This document shows positions 32,346 through 44,500 of a DNA stretch of 64,000 nt, piece after piece. Location of the stretch: the NCBI GenBank assembly GCA_002633005.1, contig NMRA01000231.1, forward strand, positions 312,082 to 376,081, given 5' to 3'. Numbering within the stretch: position 1 is the stretch's first letter; the number at the start of each line of letters is the position of its first letter. This stretch comes from Phoronis australis. Lineage: Eukaryota > Phoronida > Phoronidae. The notes below the pieces were generated by a model that saw nothing but the letters and a program-made list of their open reading frames with translations, was not told where the DNA came from and ran no database searches. The position numbers were made by a program, and so were the translations under genes.

Positions 32346-35300
32346 GAGATAATTTATACTGGATTATTAACGTTTTACGTAAACAACCTCATTGAAAACG
32401 TCTGTGTACATCGAAGTTGGGTGCAAAAACACGTAACAGTTTACTTTAATTGAAACTGAATTAATAAACAATGCAATGCGTTTTTGTGTCGTCTAGAGTG
32501 ACTGCTTACTGAGACAAATAAGGGTTAAGATTGGCAAAACACTCATATTTGTGAAGCATGATATATGTCCATGACATCACATGAGTAGTTGCTCACGGAC
32601 ATTGGGTAGTATGACAATCAGCTGCTTTTTATGCTTATGTTCACGACTTTAGACCACCGGTGTATAGATTTGTTTTGCCTACTACTTCGTACCATGATAA
32701 ATGTGATATTTTTACGGAACTGATCAACAAAATTATGCTCAATACCATTTCCTAGTATCATTCTGAAAATCGGATACTACAATTTGACTCACTTAACGAG
32801 GAGCAATCACAAGATTTAAGAATGTATTTTAAGTCAAATTGAAACACATTTACGCTTAAAACAACTTCGTTTGCCAGTAGGTAAAATTGAGCTGAGACAT
32901 GATCATTCTAATTAACCTGACAGCAACACAAGTGTCTTATAATGTAACAATGACGAAAATGCAGGCTTACATTAGAACCCATAGCCTAATCTCTGATTTT
33001 GATGCACATCTCGAAAATTGAGCAATTCCATGCCCTGGGCAACTTTGCAGACTTGTACTCCAATCATGCGACATGATTGACTAATTTTCTGAGGTTCAAG
33101 TAATGTGTTTGGATCATGCAGGCTGCAAGTACCCATTTTCTCCTAAACTGCACAGTATAAGACGGAGATACAGAGGAAAAAGTGGTCATCAATAACTGAG
33201 TAAGGTTCAGTTTCGCACACTTATTATTTCTCTGAAAACTTAATGGAATAAATGAGATCAACTTACTGTTTCATGGGAATGTGAAGGTACTCAGTATTCT
33301 CATATCTGGAAAAATAATGGAAAACCAATTAGACAGTCTCAAGTATAGCCATGTTGACCATATACATGTACTCACTACAACCAACAGGAATATGAACTTT
33401 CTAATAAAGGTATTGACATGACCAGGTGAGGGAGAGTGGGGACCATGTCTCGAACACTTCCTATTAACTTCTGCCCCCACTCCTTCCTCAGGGACAAGTC
33501 TTTACACCAACTGCTACACTGTTTTGTTTGTTGAAATCGATCTAAGAAGTGTAAATAACTAATCTGGGCCAGCGCGAATCAGTATAAGTAAGCGCAACAA
33601 ATCGCAAGACCAAAACTGAACAGCGGATCGAATCATCTCTCTTCAAAATGATTCGGGTCTGATGCCGACTGAGATCAATTACCCAGTGAATGCTCTAATC
33701 GTGTGCGAGTCACTAAACATTTTACAAACAGCACACTTAGCTTGTCCATCAAACGCCTTGCAAAATCTTCACGAGGTCGAACATTAAATCTTGTCCAAAT
33801 TGCTTCCCACCTTTCGAACGAGTCGCTTAGGTACACGGTTTGTCGGTAATGCCGCTTTTTGTACTAACTAACTCGTCTTTTTTCCCTAATCTTACAGAGC
33901 AGGACGACCGCGTTTCACGTTCGACAGTACACTACCAGTCTCCGTCATTTGTACATGTATTTCTGTTGACCTCTGTGGCTGTATTGTTGTCGTAAAGTAT
34001 TTTGTATTTTACTGACTGTCCTTTTTATTCCTTGTAAAAATTTCATTCGCTCGTAGTGTTAAAAGCGATTTTTTCTATTTTTTTGCATGTGGTCAAAGTT
34101 AATAAGTTTTTGAACTTTACGTCATACAAAAAACCCGGCTAAAACGGTGTTTAGGAATTTTTTGTCTAGAACTCGGACCATACATGTAAGCCTGTAAGTG
34201 TACCGTTTCGCTGGCAACTTTAATCTACTTATCAATCAACTTATAACAAGCTACAAGCAAATCTAGTATATACCGAGTTCCCATTGATAAGGATTCTTAA
34301 CAAAATAAAAGAAAACGGTATCTTGTACATACTTTTGTCATGAAAATTTCGTATGTATCTGATTCAAGTAATTTTGGTTTGAAAACCTCTGAGCCGCCAG
34401 AAAAATCCCGAAGATTCTTGCGCGCTTTCGCATAGACCTGGCTTTTTGCTAGATTGGATGGTCCATGGAACGCACCATAGGATTGCTTGAAACGACGTTA
34501 TCATACCAATTTAAGCAGATTAATTGTGAAAACTTCCGGTGACGCACCCAAAAGCACGCTCATTAACGCATAGCATTCGTCATTTTCCGGTTTACGTTGT
34601 AATTTACATATATAAAGTACTATAAGGTAATACTCAACAGTTTTTGCTCAATTAAGGCTTGAAACAAAGTCTACTGAAATTGATTCCAATGTCAATTTTT
34701 TCATTTTGAAGACCACCGGAAGAGCATCCGGCTACTTGGAAAAACGAGCAAAAATTTGCCAAATCAGTAGTTTTCACCCCAAAGCCACCACTTGTATGTA
34801 ATATACATGTAAACGATAACTTCACTGGAAAGTGGACGAACATCGAATGAGCTTTTCCAAAAGGGCCAGGGATTGTTGGAGAAAAAATGAGTTTGAAGCA
34901 GTTAATAGTATGGTAATTGGGTAACTGGTAATGGAAAGCAAAAGGCAAAAACAAATGAATGTTCAAAATACATGTATTTCAAGTTACAACAAGGAATTGT
35001 ATCTACTAGGAAAAGGCGGATCCAGGATGTTCTGGTAAAACGATGGATTTTAGAGGATTCTATATCACAGCGAGTCGAAAACAGTTAATGAAAATAGGTA
35101 CATGTATCGTCGTCTGCTTGTGCAGGGGTATAATCAATGAACATTATGAGAAAAGACCGAACCGTGTGATGCATTCTGGGAAACAAAGTCAAACAAATTT
35201 AATTTTTTTGTTTACTCTTTAATAGGATTCATGCTGAATATTAGAAAATGACCCAATTTTTGGGCATTCTCTAGGACCCTATAGGATTTTGACATGGACG

Positions 35301-35690
35301 ATGTAAGTCTTCCTTTAAAATCGGCTTTGGAAAATGCAACAATATTTCCTATAGTTTTTGTTTTAACGAGACAAAATGCCATCACCATATTACTTCACTT
35401 GTAAACTACTACAAACAACTGATTGACAACATGCGGTTCACGTTTGATTGACCTATCAAAATATTTTTAAAACTCTCCAGAAGCAATCCTGTCGGATTTT
35501 TGCAGCTATAGAGACTGTTTTAATTTCCTGTAGAAAATACGTGTGTGTTTTTTATTGGAAATGTCTCTGAAGTATGGATTTATAATGATCAAATATAGAT
35601 AATTGATTAAACACATGACACTTATAGTTATTGGCAGTTTTTATTCCGTTTAGTTCATACGTTCGAAATAAAACTCTAAACTCGATGGAT
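32346..35690. other. No gene seen
   Basis: AT-rich spacer of over 3 kb. It has scattered TACATGTA words and ORFs below about 100 codons, none with recognisable motifs. Confidence 0.5.
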
Positions 35691-35697
35691 CAATGAA

Positions 35698-36747
35698 TAA
35701 CTGACCAAGAGACAACATTAAATGTACAAGATATTTCGAAACATACTTGGTCCATTCTCAGCTGGAGATAAAATGACGTAGTTATGCCACCAAAGAGCAT
35801 AAGCTGGAGACATACACAGTGGGGCACGGCAGGTGTAAAATAAAAAGAGTAACAAATGAAGGGGGTAATAGGAAAGTCACGCAAATTAGTGTAACTTGCG
35901 GTGCAACCCCGTTTGCTGCTCAATCAAAAGAGAGCATATTCGGTATCGTCCAACTGGCTACTGTTTATTCAAGTGGTAGGTCTAGTAAGACAAACATTGG
36001 TGAATAATGGGTATACTGATGCTTTAATAGACCTCCATGTTAAGCGATTCATGTCCAGAATTAATTGTGAAGTCCCTGCATGTCGGACCGGTGTGCCCAA
36101 AAGGTATTTTAAAATATGTGATGTCCGATAATTACCTCCAGGACGAACACGCCATTACGAAGTTTGTAAGCTCGATGATTACCTCGATGTTATTATTTAT
36201 TATCGGAATAGGAAGTCTTCCTACTTTGTCATGAAAAGTAACTTTTTTTAAAGTGAAAGTCCGTCCCGTTACCCAGTGTAGTGTTGTTTATGAGTTTGTA
36301 TGCCCTACATGTATGTTCAAATGTCAAACAATGTTATATTGGTCAAGCGGTTTGCAGTCTTTCCCGTCGGAGATATTTGGTGCCATTCAAGATCATTTTC
36401 TGCAAAGTCACGATCGTAAAATCATCCGTCAAGAAATTGTGGAAAGCACGTCAATTCGGTACGTAGAGCACGATATGCTGCGATTGAAAGTATTGGAGTC
36501 CCTTTTGATTGGATTTGAGAAGCCTATTTTGAATGAGCAGCAAACGGGGTCGCGCCGCACGTTACACTTGTTGCCCCCCTTTATTTGTGACTCTTTGCAG
36601 TATTTCACACCTGCCGTGCCCACTATATACGTTTCTAGCTTATGCTCTGTGGTGACATTACTGAGTCACGTTATCTCCACCTGAAAATGAAACAAGTACG
36701 TTTCGAAATATCGTGTACATTTTAATCAAGTCTCTTGGCCAGTTACT
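35698..36747 (+). mobile_element. Penelope-like fragment flanked by inverted arms
   Basis: A central plus-strand segment (36253-36684) encodes a broken GIY-YIG-type endonuclease: VVYEFVCPTC, then in another frame QCYIGQAVCSLSRR, then HDRKIIRQEI, LRLKVLESLLI and KPILNEQ, the tail typical of Penelope-like polymerases. The 3' end from GTTTGCTGCTC through TATTTCGAAAC is present again in reverse orientation at 35698-35935 (right arm 36520-36747), about 230 bases with moderate divergence. Penelope elements often carry inverted or partial copies of their own terminal repeats, which explains the structure. At least two frameshifts; inactive. Confidence 0.68.
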
Positions 36748-37284
36748 TCATCAATGTTCCGTCGAGTGTAGAGTTTTATACCAAACGAAACGGAATAAAC
36801 ACTGTCAATAACGAAAAGTGTCGTGTGTTTAATCAACCCTGCATATCGGAAAATTTGCTCCCGAAGTGCAGCCAGTGATCAATTACTATAGGATTTTTTT
36901 TGTAAAAATTTCATGGCATTTTTTATATGAAATCTCCAGACAAATGCCCATCTTTTAAGAATTCTCGGTGGTGTTACTGGTATATCCTTAGTAATTAGCA
37001 ACGATTTTCAAGACTGAGCGACGAAAGCAAGCTTGGCTGAAATCAGTAAAAAACAATTTGAACAGTCAATAAAACTTCAGTACCTAATTTATGACATCAA
37101 TTCCTTAGGTTCAGTTTGTCTCAGAAATAACTATTTCCAAAATTGAACATAAAACAGTGAAAATGAAGTAGTGACGGGTTAACTTGGCAATTAAACAGAA
37201 GTGGTTTGACATAAAAAGATTAAACTAAAAACTGAATTACCATGAGCTAAGAACAGCAATAAAACGAAGAGATGTGCCAGAAAG
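36748..37284. other. No gene seen; 3' flank of the helical-repeat gene
   Basis: AT-rich; probably includes the 3' UTR of the gene ending at 37285. I found no clear minus-strand AATAAA close to the stop. Confidence 0.4.
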
Positions 37285-38519
37285 CTAATGAAACAGTGTA
37301 GGAATTTTGATTTTATGCATGACGTCGACAAAATTATCGACTTCTTTTACATCATCTTGTTCTTCATGGAAACGCCATTCAGGCTCCTCTTCTTCTTTTT
37401 CTTGTTGTATACCAGCGATCCTGTCGTATTCCGAGATATCTTGCAATAACTTCTTGGCTATATCGGCAATCTCACTACTAGAGCACTGCCCCCCACCCGT
37501 TGCCAGCGTTACCCCATAGCTCTCAAGACGACTGATCAGTGCCGACAGATTTTTTGCTTCTTGAGAATCAACTTTCGATTGTAAAATTTTCAGAAGCTCA
37601 GCATAAGCACCCAGTTGGATTGCCACCTTCTCAATCTCCTCTTCGTTGTCAGCGGGTGCTTTTGACAATGAAAGCAACTCTTTTTGTGTAGACCGAAGCT
37701 TAACAACCAAACTGGCAAGTTGATCTCCGGTTTGGAACTTCTTCTTCTTTCCCCTACCGACGTCGTTGATTTGATTTATAACAGCGAGTATTTGCTGTAT
37801 TAGTTCTGCGAATTCAGGCGAATCAACTTTGCTACCAAGCTTTGTCAACTTTGAAGCCATGGTGTGAAGTTGTTGAGCAAACTTAGCAACATCTCTACCC
37901 TCACTGCCGCCGAGGTTTTTTGAAGTCGCCACCATGCTGTCACAAAGCGCCTCAAACTCTCGTTGCAGCTCAACGACCTCAGCTTGTGAATTTTTCGTAG
38001 GATTTTTGGATATGGTAACCAACTTTCGTTGAAGATCAAGCATCTGCTTACTGACGAGAGCCACCTGATCTTCTGGGGAGAGCAGTTTCTTCTTCCCATA
38101 GGCAATGCCCACACCCAAAATACCCTCAATGGCACGGTCCAAACTGGAGGCGGCGTCTGCCATGCTGCCAGAATCCGCACCCATACTGTACTTAGTAAGT
38201 GAAGCAGCCGCTTGTTCAATAAGGATGTCATTCACTATCGACATCAACAACTTTGCTTCATCACCTCCCAAAGCCGGTAGTGACCGAGATAACTCCTGAG
38301 CACACACCAAAATTTCCTCGCGAATCTTGTTTATTTCAATAGAATGATCACCCTTAGAACTTGATAGTTCACGAAGTTTCGCCTTAAGTGAACGCAGACG
38401 TTTGATGTTTCCTGGAATTAGATCTTCTGGGGCCTGCTTTCTGCTTTCACTCTTTACAGCGGTACCTTTGACAATTTGTTGCGTGATAGAAGCGCGTTTC
38501 TTTTTATCATAGGCAATAC
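37285..38519 (-). CDS. Helical-repeat gene, last exon (three units)
   Basis: 1235 bases after a TTTTCTAG acceptor, 410 codons and stop. Three units start at GIAYDKKKR, GIAYGKKKL and GRGKKKK. The internal boundaries ILGVG and INDVG look like the exon ends of the single-unit exons, suggesting that ancestral introns were lost here. The third unit leads into an acidic tail ending KIPTLFH. The upstream ATG at 38583 is intronic. Confidence 0.8.
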
Positions 38520-41500
38520 CTAGAAAAGCAAAACATGTAAACATACACCAGTATGATACCACATGTAGGTGATACAAGAGCAAAGCAGTGCGTTAAAATG
38601 CGCCCACGAATGCACTGCAAACGGTGGGCTTCTGATGGTGTTTATTTGGAACATAAAAATGGCCACTAGATGGCGCGAAATACGTCCAATCAATCCACCC
38701 GAAAACTGGTATGTGTCAACAAACCTGGTTATCAAATTTCATAAAAATCTGTCTAGGAGGAAAACGAAACAAATGAAATTGCTACCAGGAGGCTGTAGGC
38801 GCAAAAACAACTGCCACTAAGAGGTGACACATTAGGAACATACATGACAATTTCCATAACCATCTTCAGAGTGGTTTGGCTGACAAAGGGACAGACGTCA
38901 AATAGCAACACTTGAAAAAAGTAAACATGTCCACTAGATGGCGAAAAATACCACGAATCAAAGTGAAACCGGAGGATAGAGTCAAATCACTAACAGATGC
39001 CAATCCGCCAAATTTTATGAAACTCCGTTGAGGACATTTAAAGATACAGAGGTAAAATAAATTTAAAAAATAAAACTGCCACTAGGGGGCATACTGGTAG
39101 TTCGACCCATCTGCAAGAGAGGGAGAGAGGGAGAGAGGGAGAGAGGGAGTGAGGGAGAGATGGAGAGAGGGAGAGAGGGAGGCATACGTAGCTACTGGAG
39201 TCTGTTCCCTACAGACTTGTAGTGAGATAGAACCCCTATGTCTCTGTTTAGGGCTCTGGCGTGAGTGTTGAATTTAGCGATGAATTCGGCCTCGCATTTT
39301 CTCCGTGCGTAAATGTCAAGCAGCCCGCCTTTGACTACCAAGTATATTGAGGTCACTGGTAGTATGGCCTGGGTGATTGCTATGTTCCCCAGTGGGGACT
39401 GCCATGTTGATGTCGTCAGGAAATCATTGTTAGCGCTTCTCTTTACAATGAGAATATACATGCCAATTTCCACGAACTTCCATACATTTGTTTGGTTGAC
39501 AGTGGGGCAAAAATAACAAGACTCGAAAAGTAAAAATGACCACTAGGTGGCGCAAAATGCCTCGAATGCAGCCGCCCTCTTCACAGTAAGAATATACATG
39601 CCAATTTTCAAAATCAACCTCATAGCGGTTTGGTTGATAGAAGGGTGGACGCAAAAAACTCAAAAACAGAAAAAATGGGGTGTGGCAAAGTGCCCCGAAT
39701 CAGTCCCGGCGAAAACAGGAGGATGATATCATCTCAATAGTACAGGTATATGCCTAACTGTCAAACCCGTTGAGGACCTCCGAAGACACAGAGGTAAGCG
39801 TAGAAAACTAAAATGGCCTCTATGAAGCACGCCAATAATTGAAGAGGGACCGAAATTCTTTGTCATTCGTCGTGAGCTGCATAGAAACTCATTTGTCTAA
39901 TGTCATCAAGTTCCTGTGAGGGTTCAGTAGTACAGCTGCGGACACCGGACCCCGGACGCCAAAGCAGAGATGACGGCGACATACGACCACAAATAAATAT
40001 GCGGGAGCATAAAGATGAAAGATATCGCGGGATGCGCTAGATCAATAGACGACTGTTTCCACAGAGTTAACGAAGGAGTTTACGTTTCGGGCGAAACCCC
40101 TTACTGGACTATAGATATTAATATAACGTGGGGAAATAACACAAAATGCAACCGGCTGCACACATAGGAGCCTTGGGAGTCAAACGAAGTACAGGAGTGA
40201 GCTCCTTGAATTATAGAAATTATATTCGTATGTGGAAATTTTGTTGATGGAAATGGCAGGCAGATTAGGTCATCAGTATAGAGTCTTGTTTCCACAATTC
40301 AAGTAATTGGGAGAGTTGGAGGGAATTGTTTGCTCACACATATATGGGTCTAATGTATGATAACCGAACATATTAACTGTAAACGTTTTGTTTGTTAAAA
40401 ACATAAATATCTCTCAGAATAATATCGAAATTTAATTTGTTATGTCTCTCAATTCTTTCACGAGACTTACAGTTTTTGCAAAAGCTAATGGTCTCCGTTG
40501 GAGTATCCTGGGAATCGAAGGAAAAACAAATATTTATTTTAATGACACTGATAGAGCCTAATTGCAGGCGACTTTTTCCTGGAAACATATACGTGTTTTA
40601 GCGAGATGGGGCTCCTTCGCACAACAGCAAGATAACCTAGGCTCATCTGGAGGAGGCCACATCAAAATTCATCAAAAAGGATATGAGTATGATATATGAC
40701 TCTCTGAAGGAGAAAGTTTACCGGGTAATGAGAGGCAAATTGACTGAGCAGGAGTTAAAGACAAGATAATTACATGCATGTCATGGGAGGAAATCGCCAC
40801 AGAAAAATACGGAAAAGCATTACTGGTTGGAAGAAACGGCTCCATTTAGTCGCGGAGGAAGATGAAGGCCACATTGGGCATAGATTGAAATAAGGCAGCT
40901 TCCCTTTAATTGTTATTTTATTTTTTGACTAAGTGTTTTAACATGACAATGATTACACTATTGGACACATTTGTCTTTGACAAATTCAGTATATCTGTTG
41001 CTAGGAAATTACTTGTCAAAAAGTGGTTCATTTTTCGTGACACCTGATATATTTTGCGACGCAAACAAGGTTGTTGCAATGTCGATGGAATGCTGGGGTA
41101 ACATCAGTACTGCTTTTGTCGCGATTCACATTTAGACAGGATTGAAATAATCCAAAAAGAAGTGAATATTTATTATTTGTGTTGTACGTTGGAACTTTGT
41201 AGAATTTAAACATTTTCCATTTTACACTCAAATTACTGCGTTACTACACCACTGATAAGTCTTTGAAACTGAGGAATGCGACGTGGCTGTTCTCACCAGT
41301 CTCAAAACTTCAGGAGTTAACATAAAGACAGATACATGTAGACCGGCAGGCCTTACCAACGGCTCTACTGACAGCAATAAGTACAGGCACTTGGATAGTT
41401 GGTCTCAGTTTGGCCATGCAGTGAGAAAATGTGGAAGTTCATCCACGTTCTATTTCTAAAAGATTAGTACACATGCTCGAAATGAAAACACAGTATCATT

Positions 41501-44500
41501 AAAAGAGTTCTGTCATTAGAGTTCAGCAGACGATGTATTTTCTAGTAAAACACAGCACCATGAAATTCAATCACTCACCTATGTTCGACAAAGCTCCAAT
41601 TTCACTTTGGAGGAGAGTCAAGGCCATGCTTGTTTCCTTAGGGCTCGCGTCCTCGTCAAGATCCGAAAATTTTTCTATTAGTTTCTCTGCAAGTGCTTCC
41701 AGTTTTTTACCCTCCTCTCCGCCGATGACTTTTGCAAGCTGCAACAGCTTTGAGCAATTCTCCATAATCTCACGTTTGACCGAAGCCATTTGTTTAGAAT
41801 GGTCTCCAGGAGAGCTGGCCAACTCCTGGAGCTTTTTCTCTAACTCCCGGAAACTTGCCAGAGTTACAACGATTTCATCAGTTGGATTGCCATACTTTCC
41901 TTTCTTGGACACATCTTTGCCCATGGTTTTCTTCTCCCGCTGCTTTTTACCTGAAATCATACAGATACCATTATGACACTGTTTTGATAGTGATGGTGAT
42001 GTTGAAGAGCAAGTTGGAAGACTTCATACCAACATTTTTACAGTAGTTTTCAAATAAGCTAACGAAATTTTTTCACGTCCGAAATTGGAGAAAGGTTGGA
42101 GCAAACAAATTTAACTTTTTCCTTGCTTATTTGAAGTTCATTTCTTTTACGTTTTCTGCTACGTGAGCTGAATTTCTCGGTTGTTTTACCTAACCTAACC
42201 AATTGCTTACGTAGGCTCGCTGAAATGATACTATACGACGTTGAAGTCACTTTAACCAAAACACAGTTCCCGTCACGAGCTACTGTGAAATAATTACGCC
42301 CCTAGAAAGTTGTTCAGCTAACTCTGTCTTCACTCGAGTCACAAAATGAGTTCAGTGACTCGCTACTGACAAACAACCCACTCACACAGTGACCCATTAA
42401 TTCACCGGAAGTGTGAGTCACTTTTGCCAAGTTTACATTTCTGGTAATGAGCTGTGTAAATCGAATCAAATTTCAAGGAACGGTTACGTCCTGGAGGGCA
42501 TTACTTTGCTTTAAATATTTCCGTATAGGTTTTAATATCCAATAATTATTAAAGCCCGGGTTTACCATCATTTAGTTAGCATCGGCTAACCACGTGAGGT
42601 GTGAACTAAACTTTCCATTCCGATACACATCCTTGGTGCCAGGCAGCTGTCATGCCCAAATAGTTCGACGACGAGAGCTTATCATTCAAGTTGGTAAGTA
42701 ATACAGTGTAGCCAATTAACAAGTTAAAAACGGCATACAGTCCCTAGGCTTGCGCTAGCCGCTCGACATTGGTGAATTCAGAGGGCACCGACGATATTAG
42801 AGTTAAGTCCATTCGCCAACTTGGCGGATGCTTCCGCATCTTGAAAATAGAAATGATTACGGGAAATCTACTCTCATATCAACTCGCAGCCAGGTCAAAT
42901 CATGTCGCACAGAAAAACACATTCTCACTTCGATTCCGAGTTCTAAAATAACAAGCGAACGTTCAATTTTATGTGCGACATTCCCCCTGAAATCACTCTT
43001 TTACCGCAATGAAATGTTCATCGTGTGGGGGATGGACACTCATGTTAATGGCGATTTCTCGCTTGGTAGTGAGGTCTTGTGTAGGTACTTTCGTTTGTCG
43101 CCGGTTAGTTACAATACTAAAACGACAAATAGAAGACTATTTCGGGGACGACCGAAAGAAAACAAGCTGAAATAAATGTCAGTTTGTTACTTAACGAGTT
43201 ATGTATTCATCACTCTGCACCACAGCCGAAGTCGAACACTTACCAGTATTTTTGCTATATTACTTTGAATACTGATCAATTGTTTTTCCTTAGATCAAAC
43301 GTCTTTTCTCATAGTGCATTGTGAAAAGGACCTGTGTATAGCATGAAAGATAAAAAGTCTGGTCCGTACTTTTATCTTTTGCGGGGTTGGGAAAAAATAA
43401 GGTATTTGGCTAATATTTTTTGAAAATGACTACAAGTTCTCAGATGTTTTATCCATTTTGGCTAATACTTTTAAAAGTGTAGGGGGAGCCAAGAGTCCTG
43501 TATGTCGGGACCGGATAAAATTAGACAAGGTAGACAGGTAAAACATACACATTTGGAGATTCAATAAAATTGCAATATTTTTATTTTTAACTCCAATAAG
43601 AATGGTAGTTTTAACAAAGATATGGGCGACACGGGCAACTACAATTAACCAATCCCATTATCTCTCTCTTCATTTTCTCTAGTCTATTCCCTTTATAAAC
43701 CAGAAAAGGTTGGTATAAGCAAACACTTCGAGGCGTTTGTGTTCATGCCTGATGAAAAATCGAACCCATTAAGGCTCGAAACCTTATGTTTTAGATAATA
43801 CTCTTTCGGATTTTAAGCTATTTTAACTGGTTCTTCAAAATAGCAAGCAACGTAAATAACCATGTTTTGCTCAGTTGGGTCGAGACATTTTATTTCACGT
43901 GTAGACGTAGTTGTGGCAAGCGCCAATCTCCCTTAATCAATTGACAATCAAGCTACATGGAGAATCAAATTCTTTGAAGAGTTTCCTATAACTGGCTGGA
44001 ACTGGAATTACTAGATGATTTCTGAAAACGCACAGACAATAAATTAGAAAGTACTGTAGTGAATCAAGGCATTTCCTGTCGTCCCGTATCTCTGGGTTTG
44101 GATGGATCGTGTGAAGTGCTATTTCAATGTAATGTCCAGTTTTCGATCCTATTTACCGTTCTTGGGTTATTTGACGTTTTCTGACCAAACGACTGTTATT
44201 TTGTTGTCCTACACATCGCTGTTTTTGTTTTTCTCTCAAATACTAGGTACACGTGTCAAATCGAAATTTACACAGCTACATAAACTTTTCAATATTTTTA
44301 AAATCATGTCCAACGCCATCAGTAGCTTTGGCAGTTTTGTTTTCATTGCCGCTAGTTATCTACACGGGGAAACCTGTACGCCACACGTACCGATGCATAA
44401 AAATGTAGGCCTGGTGCCTTCTGTGGTGCACCAGGGGTGCTTAAGCCACATAGCTGGGCCCATTGCATTGATTAAGACTGAACGAGAACGCTAAGCATGA

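Larger units (their letters stand above)
38560..39970. repeat. Dispersed repeat cluster with CCACTAG-GGCG motifs
   Basis: Several diverged copies, about 130-450 bases apart, of a segment containing a CCACTAGRKGGC core, a downstream GAATCA(A/G)T..GAAAAC stretch and an ATGCCAATTT or AAACTCCGTTGAGGAC stretch. Also a GACACCGGACCCCGGACGCC block near 39940. Related copies lie near 20 kb and 46 kb. Non-coding, in the intron upstream of the last helical-repeat exon. Confidence 0.6.

Noticed and set aside
43745-43795. CTGATGA ... CTCGAAAC, resembling a hammerhead ribozyme core
   Set aside because: The helix II strands (GAACC and GGCTC) leave a mismatch and six unpaired bases after CTGATGA, and I could not pair helices I and III convincingly.
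44102-44494. Plus-strand ORF of 130 codons with hydrophobic segments
   Set aside because: No signal of conservation, no splice partners, inside an intron of an opposite-strand gene; hydrophobic composition follows from T-rich DNA.
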